Assembly (NCBI GenBank): GCA_963793465.1
Contig: CAWCAJ010000012.1
Coordinates: forward strand, 186,001 to 250,000
DNA from: CAJQPP01 sp963793465
GTDB taxonomy: Bacteria > Planctomycetota > Planctomycetia > Pirellulales > Pirellulaceae
DNA: 64,000 nt
Reading direction: 5' to 3'
Under the pieces are notes generated by a model that did not search any database, was not told the origin of the DNA, and worked only from the letters and a program-made list of their open reading frames with translations. Position 1 is the first letter of the stretch; every line of letters starts with the position of its first letter. The translations under genes and the position numbers were made by a program. Shown here piece after piece: positions 26,182-35,829 of the stretch.

Positions 26182-26850
26182 ATGCCTCGGCCTCCTCGCG
26201 CTGACGAAGCTGGTGCCGTTTACCACGCGCTTAATCGCGGCAATGCCCGCCAACCTGTTTTTCATAAGGACGAAGACTTCGCGGCCTTTGAACGGGTCAT
26301 CGGGGAGGGCTTGGAAAAATACTCTGTTCAGCTTTATTCGTATCAATGGATGACAAATCACTGGCACATGGTTCTCAGTCCTCAGCTCGATGGCGAGATG
26401 AGCCGGTTTCTTTACTGGGTTACGATGACGCATACTGCCCGGTATCATGCCCACTACCACACAACGGGCGAGGGACACGTCTACCAAGGGCGGTACAAAA
26501 GTTTTCCAATTGAAGAAGACCATCATTTTCTAACAGCGTGCCGTTATGTCGAGCGAAATGCATTGACAGCCAACATGGTCGAGCGAGCGGAAGATTGGCG
26601 TTGGGGGAGCCTTTGGAATTGGTGTGGAGGGGATTCGGTTGTCAAGCTTTCATCGTGGCCTGTCGCGCGGCTGCCCAATTGGCTTGAGCGTGTCAACGCG
26701 CAGATGAATGCGAAAGAAGAAAAGCAATTCAAAAAGAGTCTGGAACGTGGTTGCCCTTTTGGAAACGAGGAATGGGTCGAAAAGACTGTGAAGCGGCTTG
26801 GCTTGGAGTCAACCCAACGCTCTCGCGGCCGCCCGCGTAAGTTTGCCTAA
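26182..26850 (+). CDS. REP-associated tyrosine transposase (RAYT)
   Basis: 222-residue TnpA-REP protein of the HUH Y1 family. NHWHMV holds the His-hydrophobic-His metal site (near residue 60) and CRYVERNAL contains the likely catalytic tyrosine (near residue 118). The N-terminus PRPPRADEAGAVYHALNRGNA and the C-terminal RGRPRK are usual for the family. It is bracketed by inverted REP sequences, its presumed substrates. Complete, so likely functional. Confidence 0.92.
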   Translation: MPRPPRADEAGAVYHALNRGNARQPVFHKDEDFAAFERVIGEGLEKYSVQLYSYQWMTNHWHMVLSPQLDGEMSRFLYWVTMTHTARYHAHYHTTGEGHVYQGRYKSFPIEEDHHFLTACRYVERNALTANMVERAEDWRWGSLWNWCGGDSVVKLSSWPVARLPNWLERVNAQMNAKEEKQFKKSLERGCPFGNEEWVEKTVKRLGLESTQRSRGRPRKFA

Positions 26851-26854
26851 ACTG

Positions 26855-26873
26855 CCAATTTGGCTCCTGACCC
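26855..26873 (-). repeat. Inverted REP repeat (3' side of RAYT)
   Basis: CCAATTTGGCTCCTGACCC directly after the RAYT stop codon, the complement of the three 5' copies; together they delimit a REPtron-like unit of about 880 bases. Confidence 0.85.
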
Positions 26874-26984
26874 TTTTTTGACCCATTCCGGGCAACAGCA
26901 TTTGACTAGCGGCTCCGTTTCGCCAAACGCCCATTTCAGACAGGCATTGCCGATCTTCCCGCCTGGGCTGCCGTAACTTTTACC

Positions 26985-27255
26985 GGTTGATCTGTGACTG
27001 CCTTTGACCAGGCGGCAAGACGACAGAAATTTGCCACGTGGCACGGCTGACAGAACATGCCACTACAGCTTCTGGTTCAGCTGACTGACCGTGCTGGGAC
27101 TGACGCGACTGCCCCACAACGCCTCGGTGATGTCTTCCACCCGCCGCACTGAAGCGTCCTTCAGCTACATCTCCATCAGGGATTCTTCCACGCTGGACCA
27201 CCTCCTGCGCATGATTGCGAATCTGCTGCTCGTCGATCTGGATCAAGTGTTTGCT
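26985..27255 (-). pseudogene. IS256-family transposase remnant
   Basis: The minus strand carries decayed blocks of a mutator-type transposase: IDEQQIRNHAQEVVQ, EESLMEM, then SVRRVEDITEALWGSRVSPS and TVSQLNQKL. They are interrupted by a frameshift and at least two stop codons. Only the segment before the first catalytic Asp survives; no DDE residues remain. The sequence between here and 27496 holds no other gene I recognise. Confidence 0.72.
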
Positions 27256-27495
27256 TGCCGAATTCGGTTCATGAGATAAACTGCTCTTGGATCGTGCTTT
27301 CGGGCGTTAGGGTCCTTGCTCTAACAACAGAAATGCCTAATAGCTTGGGAGCTATCCTTCAATTCAATGTGCGCAGAGTTCCAGACGTTACCTATGATCA
27401 CTCACGGTTCGTGTTGTCTTTCGTCAAAACCGACGTTTGATTCACAACATTCCCCAAGCTTGCACAAGACGACATGGCGCGTGGCAATTTCCGCA

Positions 27496-30481
27496 ATGCG
27501 ATCGTTGTTGCTCGTATCGATCATCATCGGTATCCCCATGCAAAAAGGATTGGGTCAAACGGAAGGCCGCGCCACAACGAAAACTGCGGGCCTCCCGGCG
27601 GATATTCCGTTCGACTTTGAAAACGCAATCCACCATGTCTACGGAACGGAACAAGGGTTGCCCTCCAACTGGATCCAAGCCGTGCTGCAAACGTCGGACG
27701 GATTCCTGTGGGTCGGTACGCACAACGGTCTGGCCAGATTCGATGGCGTCAACTTCATTTCTTACAAACGTCCAATGCTGCCGGTCAACGATATCCGCGC
27801 ATTGCTGGAAAGTCGAGACGGAACGCTTTGGATTGGCACGACCGGAGGCCTGGCAAAATACCGCCGTGGTTGTCCCGGCTCATTCGCACAAATTGCCGAA
27901 TTGGCGCAACAGTCCATTCGCGTAATATTCGAAGACTCATCTGGCAGGATCTGGGTCGGTACGAATCGAAAAACATGGAGATCCAACGGTTTAACGTTTG
28001 AACCAGTCGATGAAGCGCCAAACGGGGTTAATTCGATCATCGAGGATGGATCAAACATCTGGCTGGGATCTGAATTCGGGCTTTACGAGGACTCCGGGAT
28101 GGTTCGCAACATTCCCCTGGCCGACAACGTACCCAAGGCCACGAGAATCACGCAACTGTTACTTGACGATGGCGAGTTGTTAATTGGAACCGATCGGGGC
28201 GTGATGCAAATCGAGAACGACCGCGTTCAATTCCTGCGACCGAAATTTGGGGACGAGTATATCAACCACATCCACAAAATCGGCGCTGACTCTTTTGTGC
28301 TCGGCCGTCAGGTCTATCGGCGAGACAACGACGGATACAAAGTGGTCAATCCAATTCACCCGAGATTTATCGCCAGCGATCGCGACGGAGGGGTGTGGAT
28401 CAGCGGGGTCCGAGACGGGAAGCTTCACCACTATCAACCGCAACCATTCGCCCAGATGTTCCCTCTCCAGCCAATGCGCGCAATTTACGAAGATCACGGC
28501 ACGATCTGGTTAGGTTCGGATTATTACCTAAATCGAGTTGAACACGGACAAACAACTCTGTTCGACATCCCCGGGAAGGTAGCCCACGATGCTGGTATCT
28601 ACAGCATTTGCGGCTCGCTGGATAATTCGCTGTGGCTGGGCACTGCCCAGGGTTTGTTCAAATGGTCAAACGAAAACGCAACGCCTGTTCTTCGATGCGA
28701 GGGACCGGTTTCCTGCCTGCTGGAAGATTCCAAGGGTACGCTGTGGTTTGCACATGGATTGAAAACGCAGAAATGGAAGGATGGCGAATTAACCACGATC
28801 GAAGAATTAACCGGTCATACAGCCTGGTTTTTTGAAGACGAAAAGGGGGTGTGGATCGGGACACACGTGGGATTGTTTCTGGCAACCGATCAGATCAAAG
28901 AAGTCTACGATCCCGCTTTCACGAAAATCAACGCTGTTTTTACCTGCCATTGTGCAGACGATGGAACCCTTTGGATGGGCACTCAATGCGGGCTGATTCG
29001 GTATCGCGATGGTCGCTTTGATGTGTTCACGACGTTGGATGGTCTGTTGGCGGAACACATCCGACAATTGCAAGTCGACGATCAGGGGAATCTTTGGGTG
29101 GGTGGTCTGCACGGCTATTTTACTGTTTCCGTTGACCAGTTTGACGCGCTGTTGTCCGGCAAAATCAAGCGATTGGCATGCCAGACCGTGGAGGAAGATT
29201 ACGGCACCAGCAATCTACTCACCTTCGAAGGCTCTCCGTCAGCCTGCCGCGCGAAGGATGGCACTACCTGGATTGCCGCAGGAAACGGCGTCCTCAAAAT
29301 CCCCCCTCAGCCAATTCGCGAGCCATCGGCGGTCGCCGTCTACATCGATCATGTTCGCGTTGACGGGCAAACCATGGACACAAATCAACCGACTTTTTCG
29401 TCGGGCAAAAAGCGGATCGAATTCGACTTTGCAGCCCCAGCGTTCACCGGCCTTGCACCGGTTCAATATCGACTGGATGGACGCGATCGGGCGTGGCTCG
29501 ATGCTGAAGACAGACGTTCGGTTTCCTACACTGACTTGAGACCGGGAAGCTATGCGTTTTTGGTACGGTCGGCAGGGCACCAGGATTCCGTGCATTTCAC
29601 CGTGAATCCGCGGTGGTGGGAGATGACCTGGCTCCGCGTGGGGGTTTTGTTGTTCGCATCCGCTGGCGTGATCGGCTACTTTCAGTATCAACTGCGTCGC
29701 ACCCGCCAATCAAACGCGGCGCTCCAACGCGAAATTTCCGAACGCGAACGGGCCGAACAGTCACTTCGATCGAGTCAATACGAACTGCAAAAAATGACCA
29801 ATCGCCTGCTGGCGATCCAGGAAGAAGAAGGTCGCCGGATCGCAAGACAACTTCACGACGATATTTCGCAGCGATTGTCGTCACTGACCCTTGATGCGGC
29901 GGCGATCGAACGCGAACTGCAATGTGGCCAGGGTTTGCCAACTTCGTCTCTGGGAAAACTGCAACAGAAAATCGTGGACATCGCGACCGATGTGCATAAC
30001 ATCAGCCGTCGTTTGCACCCGAAAATCCTGGAAGACCTGGGGCTGGTCAAAGCCGTGCGCCGAGTGCCGGTCCATTTCTCGTTTGGAGGAAATGGAAATT
30101 GAGCTGATCGCCGATCCGATCGACGGGTTAGCCGACGAGAAAGCGTTGTGTTGCTACCGGGTTGTGCAAGAAGCACTCCGCAACGTCGCCAAACACGCTC
30201 AATCCAAACAGGCGACCGTACGGATCTGGCAAAACAGTGGCGATGCCTATGTTTCGGTGCAAGATCAAGGCCAGGGGTTTGATTTCAAGTCTGCCGGCCA
30301 GTCCGGCGGAATTGGACTGACGAGCATGCGCGAGAGGGTCAACCTTTGTTCCGGTCAGCTTTCGATCAAGTCCGCCATTGGACAAGGCACCAACGTAGAA
30401 GTGAGAATGCGATTGGAAAATGGTGCCCCGACAAATTCTTCAAACATCGACCGCGACCGTACGGAATCGAGATTCAAATGA
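27496..30481 (+). CDS. Two-component beta-propeller sensor histidine kinase (frameshift near 30060)
   Basis: Membrane sensor kinase. From the chosen ATG (signal peptide MRSLLLVSIIIGIP) there is a periplasmic sensor made of Reg_prop/two-component propeller repeats (many WVGT, WIGT, WLGS blades over about 570 residues), a Y_Y_Y domain (about 640-700), one transmembrane helix (VGVLLFASAGVIGYF, about 711-730), a coiled linker, a HisKA_3 dimerisation domain with the phosphorylated His in RQLHDDISQRL, and a HATPase domain (EALRNVAKHA, DQGQGFDF, GGIGLTSMRERV). The ATPase part lies in a different frame; a one-base insertion or loss of a GC pair near GTGCGCCGAG at 30053-30062 explains it. The last codons overlap the regulator start (ATGA). 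Confidence 0.85.
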
Positions 30482-31122
30482 GTCGCAAAACAATCCTGAT
30501 TGCCGACGATCATCCTATTTTCCTCGATGGTTTGGTCAACTTGCTGGAATCGGAATACGAAATCGTCGCAACGGTTGAAGACGGCCACGAATTGGTGAAC
30601 ACCGCTCTGGATTTGAAACCGGATGTGATTGTTTCCGACATGTCGATGCCCGGGTTGAACGGGACGGAAGCGTTGCGCGAAATTCGGGCCAGTGGTTCGG
30701 GGGCGAAGTTTATCATGCTAACCATGCACAACGAGCCGGAATATGCTGTTGAAGCTTTGGAGAATGGCGCTGCGGGCTACGTGCTGAAGAATTCTGCGAT
30801 CACGGAGTTGCATACTGCAATTCGTGAAGCGCTGGCTGGCAATATCTACATTGCACCGGCCATCGCCAAAGATGTGTTTGAATTGATGAGATCGTCCGCC
30901 AATCAAGCAGGCGAAAAAGCACGCGAATTAAGCGACAGGCAAATTGAAGTGTTGCGTTATCTCCGCAAAGGACTGTCGGCCAAAGAGATCGCCAAGCAAA
31001 TCGGGGTGGCTCGCAAGACAGTAGAATATCACAAGTACAGGGCGATGAAAATATTGAATATCCAAACAACGGCTGAACTGATCGAATATTCGGTCAAGAA
31101 CAAACTGGCCGACAAATCGTAA
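30478..31122 (+). CDS. NarL/FixJ-family response regulator
   Basis: 214 residues: receiver domain (acidic pocket IADDH, phospho-acceptor Asp in VIVSDMSMPG, conserved Lys in YVLKNSA) and a LuxR-type helix-turn-helix (LSDRQIEVLRYLRKGLSAKEIAKQIGVARKTVEYH). The start overlaps the kinase stop as ATGA, so it is the cognate partner of that kinase. It should be a DNA-binding activator; targets are unknown. Confidence 0.93.
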   Translation: MSRKTILIADDHPIFLDGLVNLLESEYEIVATVEDGHELVNTALDLKPDVIVSDMSMPGLNGTEALREIRASGSGAKFIMLTMHNEPEYAVEALENGAAGYVLKNSAITELHTAIREALAGNIYIAPAIAKDVFELMRSSANQAGEKARELSDRQIEVLRYLRKGLSAKEIAKQIGVARKTVEYHKYRAMKILNIQTTAELIEYSVKNKLADKS

Positions 31123-31272
31123 TCCGAACCGACGCCCAACATCGCAACCCGCCGCGTGAGGGCGCGTTGATTTAGTGAGCCGTGACTCGCAAACGGCCGG
31201 GTGCCGCGGATTACCTGGTGCCTTACGGCCCACAGCTCAGTTTTGAATCTCCCTAATCGACTTGATCCACAA

Positions 31273-31397
31273 AACCGTGAGCGGAGGCCGAACGGGGATT
31301 TCCTTCCCCACGCTTCGGGTTCTATTCTTACTCGTCGAGTTGCCAGCGGCCCGCGGCAGGAAAAATTCATCGCGCCGCCTGGAAAATTCCGAGTGGA
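31273..31397 (+). repeat. Diverged duplicate unit, copy A
   Basis: A non-coding block ending GGAAAATTCCGAGTGGA (31381-31397) that recurs, diverged, at about 31793-32024, ending with the identical 17 bases. The two copies bracket the HAD fragment. The stretch 31123-31272 before it shows no gene. Confidence 0.6.
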
Positions 31398-31741
31398 GTC
31401 TCCTAACAAAGGGACCGACGCTGTTGCTCAACGACAACGATACCGGCAAACCCGAAGGCATCCACTTGATGACAGGCCGCCGATCGGTCGCCGCGTTCGG
31501 TAATTCCACCGGCGACCGGCGGATGCTCAAATACACAAAGGCGGGCGACGGCGCGCGGCTCTCGACGATCCTTCTGCACGATGACGCCGCACGTGTATAC
31601 GCCTACGGTCCCAGGACCGGTTTGCCGGACACGAAAGTCGGCACATTCACCCAGCCGCTCTACGACAATGCGGGTAAGGACGGTTGGACAATCATCAGCA
31701 TGAAGGACGACTGGAGAAGGATCTTCTCCTTTGAAGACTAA
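31395..31741 (+). pseudogene. C-terminal fragment of a HAD-family phosphatase
   Basis: About 115 codons whose sequence NDNDTGKPEGIHL, SVAAFGNSTGDRRMLKYT and DGWTIISMKDDWRRIFSFE fits the C-terminal half of secreted HAD-type phosphatases; FGNSTGDRRM is motif IV. Motifs I-III (DxDGT and the lysine) are missing, so the gene is a 5'-truncated remnant. Frame is open upstream to 31262, but that part is repeat sequence. Confidence 0.66.
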
Positions 31742-31753
31742 CGATCAATCTTT

Positions 31754-32024
31754 TTCCGGTCAGCTTTCGATCCTATGCGACGTAGTCAACAAGCCCGGGA
31801 GCAAGGGCCGGACGGCATTTTTCTCACCGACGCTTGGGGTATCTGTTTTTGCGCATCGAGTTGACACCGACGTAGGCTGTATCTCGCAATCGAGAGGTTG
31901 AGGCTCCTGCCGAAATATAGCGCCGCAAGAACAAATCTCGGCGGGAGCCTCGCCCTCCCAAAGCACAATTGAGGGAAAATGATTAGGAAAAATCCATTGT
32001 GACGCTAGGAAAATTCCGAGTGGA
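31754..32024 (+). repeat. Diverged duplicate unit, copy B, with a 19-base copy of the kinase gene
   Basis: Begins with 19 bases (31754-31772) identical to 30349-30367 inside the sensor-kinase ATPase domain, then continues as a diverged copy of 31273-31397 and ends GGAAAATTCCGAGTGGA at 32008-32024. It marks a past duplication or rearrangement around the kinase locus. Confidence 0.6.
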
Positions 32025-32115
32025 TTTTCACTTCTGCACTCTCATACGATGGTATTCAGCAAAAGCTGGAACTATTGATTGGATTTCAGCAACGTATTTT
32101 GTTGTGAGTCGCTAA

Positions 32116-32511
32116 ATGGCATCAAACTGCGTTGTGATTGCGGAAGTGAATCAGGAATTGCTGGGAGGAATTCGCGGTCTGATCCAGGACTGGTTCGATT
32201 CGGTAGTCATGGTGGGAGATGAAGTCTCCCTGGTTGATGTCTTACGCAAAGTCGATCCTCGATTGCTGATTGTCGATTTGTCGATGCCTGTTTCCAAAGA
32301 ACTCAATGTGGCCAGAACCATCAACAGCAAGTTTCCGGGCCTTGATTTCATCGTCGTCAGTATCCACGACGAAGCCGACGCTGTCAGCGAAACCATTGAT
32401 GCCGGGGCGGCGGGCTTTGTCCTCAAGCGTTGCGTGGCGCGAGACCTGATTCCCTGCATTAAACACGTGCTGGCAGGCCAAAGCTATGTTTCGCCGGACG
32501 CCGAAGTCTAA
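32116..32511 (+). CDS. Stand-alone receiver-domain protein
   Basis: 131 residues, a single CheY-like receiver fold: phospho-acceptor Asp in LLIVDLSMP, conserved Lys in FVLKRCV, and a final helix. The usual first acidic pair is changed (IAEVNQ instead of xDDH), so one metal-binding acid is retained at most. There is no output domain. It lies between the kinase/regulator pair and the sulfatase, and may be a truncated NarL-type regulator since the tail YVSPDAEV corresponds to the inter-domain linker. Confidence 0.78.
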   Translation: MASNCVVIAEVNQELLGGIRGLIQDWFDSVVMVGDEVSLVDVLRKVDPRLLIVDLSMPVSKELNVARTINSKFPGLDFIVVSIHDEADAVSETIDAGAAGFVLKRCVARDLIPCIKHVLAGQSYVSPDAEV

Positions 32512-32641
32512 ACCAAGAACACAATCAGAATGACGTGTCCGAGACGCGGGCAAATCAGTTCAACGAGAGACAAATCAAACTCAACTTGAGTATGCCCCAA
32601 AAATGACTCTTTGTATTACTGGTCTTTTAAGGAAGAACAAC

Positions 32642-34335
32642 ATGAAAACCATCGTGCGATTCTTGGCAGTCTTTGCCGTCATCGCCACAGCGGGCATGGC
32701 CCACGGACAAGAGAAGAAACCCAACATCATGTTCATCATGGCTGATGACATCGGCTGGATGCAGCCGGGTTGTTATCATCGGGGCCTGATGGTGGGAGAA
32801 ACTCCCAATATCGACCGGCTGGCCAGCGAGGGTGGCATCTTCATGCACTACTACGCCCAGCAAAGCTGCACAGCCGGGCGGACGGCGTTCATTACCGGTA
32901 TGAACCCAATGCGGGCCGGGATGCTCATGCCGCAGTTGCCAGGTGCCATCTCGTACCTGCGGCCAGGCACTCCCTGCCTGGCGAAGTTCCTGTTGGATCA
33001 GGGCTACAGCACCGGCGAGTTCGGCAAAAACCACCTCGGCGATCATCCGGATTCTCTGCCCACCGCGCATGGATTCCAGGAATTCTGGGGTTACCTTTAC
33101 CACCTTGATGCGATGCAAGGGGTCAGCTTCCCGGACATCAACAAGAGTCCGACCGATCAGGCCGTTGTGCCACCGATGAAGATGGTGCCCATTCCCGGCA
33201 TTCCCGAAACACCCGGTGCCATCACTCCCGAAGAAGGCGTTTGCATGGCCGCCCCGCGGCCCATTCTCTGGATGAAGTCGTCGGATGGCACGGCGAAGAA
33301 TCAGACTGGCAAGGATGAAGGCCCGCTCACCCTGGAACGCTCGAAGACGGTTGACGAAGAAATATCCGCCAAGGTGGTGGACTGGCTTGATCGCCAAGAT
33401 CCTGAAAAGACAAACAAGCCCTTCTTCTGCTGGTATAACCCGGCCCGCATGCATATCACCACGATGTTTTCGCCCGAGTATGAAGCCATGCTTGGAGTGA
33501 AGGGTGGCAAGGATTGGGGAATCAACGAAGTCGGCATGAAGCAACTCGACGACAACATCGGTGTGGTCCTCAAGAAGCTGGAGGACATGGGTGAACTCGA
33601 CAATACCATCATCGTCTTCACGACCGACAACGGCGCGGAAGTCATCACCTTTCCTGATGGAGGCACGACCCCATTCAAAGGCGGTAAGCTAACCACCTGG
33701 GAGGGCGGCATGCGTGCTCCCTGCGTTATCCGTTGGCCGGGCAAGATTAAGCCGGGCACTGTCTTCAAGGAAATCTTCGCTTCCCAGGACTGGCTGCCCA
33801 CGTTCGTAGAAATCGCTGGCGGTGCCAAGGGAAATGACCTCAACAAGCAAATCATGTCGGGCCAATACCCCGGCATCTTGAAGACCAAGCTCGATGGCGT
33901 AAATCAGGTCGAATACCTGACTGGTAAGTCCGAAGAATCCGCCCGGGACACGTTCTTCTACTACACCGCGCGCAACCCTCGGCGGTGCGATACAAGAACT
34001 GGAAGTTCTACTACACCATGGTCGGTGCCGGAGCCATGGACGGGTTGATGGGGGCCCAAACGTATCACTGGACGCAGCTTGCCAACATTATGCGCGATCC
34101 GTTCGAGATCAGCGTCGGTGCGGATACCAAGTCGCTTATGAGCTATGCCGGCGCACTCGCAGCACCTAGCACGGCTTACGTCTACGACTGGAACCTCCTG
34201 CCGATCGGCCAACTGCTGTGGGAAAAGGAGCTGATGTCCTACAAGGAGTTCCCGCCTCTGCAGATGGCGGCCAGCTATAACCTCGACCAAATTTTGGAGT
34301 CTTTGAAGAGCCAGAGCGGATCCCGCTCGGACTAG
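32642..34335 (+). CDS. Secreted sulfatase (frameshift near 33980)
   Basis: Type I (formylglycine) arylsulfatase acting on sulfate esters, probably of marine polysaccharides, in the periplasm. Signal peptide of about 22 residues ending AHGQ; PNIMFIMADDIG holds the metal aspartates; SCTAGRTAF is the formylglycine motif C-T-A-G-R; the substrate pocket includes GEFGKNHLGD and TDNGAE. AAGGA lies 11 bases before the ATG at 32642. The C-terminal part lies in another frame: ...DTFFYYTARNP runs out, while AVRYKNWKFYYTM continues in the other frame from about 33980, giving about 564 residues. A perfect hairpin terminator follows. No maturation enzyme gene is nearby. Confidence 0.88.
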
Positions 34336-34360
34336 GGCACTCCCATTTGATCATAAACCG

Positions 34361-34394
34361 CGCGGGCCGCTTTTCATAAGCGGCCCGCGATTTT
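34361..34394 (+). terminator. Intrinsic terminator after the sulfatase gene
   Basis: 12-bp perfect stem CGCGGGCCGCTT/AAGCGGCCCGCG with a 5-base loop and a following ATTTT, 25 bases after the sulfatase stop. Confidence 0.82.
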
Positions 34395-34422
34395 GCGCTC
34401 CAAATCAAAACTCCTGACTGTG

Positions 34423-34712
34423 TCAACCTACTGTTTCTTCCCTGTCATCGTGAGGCTCCTTGGGGATGTCCCATTTCAGGCCCCGCGTGGCCCCCAAAGA
34501 CAGCACCACCTCAACAAACTCTGCCTGTTCGGTGGTGAGCGTTCTGTGAACGACACGCCGTTGGCCTTGGTTTTGGCCATCTGCAGTAGGATTGTCGGCT
34601 CTTGGCCTGCCGGATCGCCTGCCGTTTTGAAACGCCCAGACGCATCGGGTTATCGAAACTCAGAAAGTAACGGCTCGAGTTCACCGAATTCCCGATGTAT
34701 TCTTGCAGCGAC
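34423..34712 (-). pseudogene. Decayed coding remnant of unknown family
   Basis: The minus strand shows coding-like protein fragments: VAARIHREFGELEPLLSEFR, a stop, PDASGRFKTAGDPAGQE, ILLQMAKTKANGVSF, then after a frame change LTTEQAEFVEVVLSLGATRG and KWDIPKEPHDD before a stop at 34423. One stop codon and one frameshift make it non-functional. I do not recognise the protein. Confidence 0.4.
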
Positions 34713-34879
34713 TGTGGGCGAAAGACCGCCCGAATGACAATGAATCGACGAAGTAGCGGGATCATGGGGTCAGTGGTGGGACGTGTTGTATCGTGGCGTT
34801 GTCGATGCTGCGGCAGGCGTGATCGGTCCATGGACGGCACACCAGGATGCTGCGGACCCTTCTGGTGCAGGTCCCTTGC

Positions 34880-34933
34880 TGACGCTGCGGGTTGGGATCG
34901 GATGACGAGCGGAGATCATCACCCGCAGCGTCA
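34880..34933. repeat. 13-bp inverted repeat of the planctomycete TRSVS type
   Basis: TGACGCTGCGGGT (34880-34892) and ACCCGCAGCGTCA (34921-34933) are perfect complements around a 28-base loop. The CCCTTGCTGACGCTGCGGGTT motif is a common dispersed repeat in planctomycete genomes, where it is often mistranslated as TRSVS. The rest of the gap 34713-35095 shows nothing else. Confidence 0.65.
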
Positions 34934-35095
34934 CACGAGATTGCATGGATCGTCGCAAGTCGTTTACCGGTGTTTTCTATTAACGGCGTTAATGATGATT
35001 TTCGATTGGACGCAACGTTTCACTCGTTGGTAGGTTCTTGCCTGCACGAGCACCGCGATGCTGGGCACGAGCACGCGGCTGACGACGATTCTCTG

Positions 35096-35686
35096 TCAGC
35101 GTACCGGCGGATGGACATGCGCAGGCATTCTCCCTACAAACGGTCCCCGTTTGCAGTTACCTTCGTCCAGCACTTTGGCCATCGGACACACAGTTGCTAA
35201 ACTGAAATCATTAAAACCGTCGTTGTCGTACAGGGGACTGACTCCAGACGGAGTGTCAGCCCGAATGGAGTTTTTTAATCGATTGTCGGTACCCACCAAC
35301 TTCTTGCGATACTTGATCAGGCCCCGGTACTCGCGCATCGATGGCGAGGGGACGTGCGTTGCTTTCAGCTGACCCATGGCTGCCAGGCGGGCCAGCTTCA
35401 GGGCATCGGCCTTGTCGGTCTTGCGTTTGACGTTTCGCCACCGCCAGGCTTCTTCTTGGGTGCTACACACCAGTCGTTGCAGTTTCAGCTCATCGCACAG
35501 GTCACTGACCCAGCCACTGGCCGTGCAGGCTTCCATCACGACCAAGTCTAAAACGTGTTTCGTCAACAGTGTCCACAAGTAACCTCGCTCGGTTTTTATC
35601 AACTGAAACCGGTACTCGTTCCTGGCCGAGTCAAAAAAACAGACCATCGAGTTGAATTTTCCCAGATCGATTGCGATGATGATCAT
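35096..35686 (-). pseudogene. IS110-family transposase, C-terminally truncated
   Basis: From the ATG at 35686, IIIAIDLGKFNSMV starts a DEDD RuvC-like domain; the next acids are in VVMEACTASGW and KTDKADALKLARLA, followed by REYRGLIKYRKKLVGTDNRLKNSIRA. After about residue 142 the family match stops (around 35260) and the rest is unrelated, so the C-terminal transposase_20 domain with its serine is lost. The element ends could not be located. Confidence 0.78.
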
Positions 35687-35829
35687 GTTACTTCTCCGCG
35701 AGTCTTGGGTTGGCACTCTGTGGCGTGCTACGAACACGACCACAGGCTGGTCACCAGTTTACAAATTCAAACGACCCCGCCCCAAATTCCGGACTTATAT
35801 GGATTCTTTATCCGCTTTTGGTGCGAGGC

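Noticed and set aside
32627..33544. 305-codon minus-strand ORF opposite the sulfatase gene
   Set aside because: Antisense shadow; the sulfatase frame has signal peptide, formylglycine and metal motifs.
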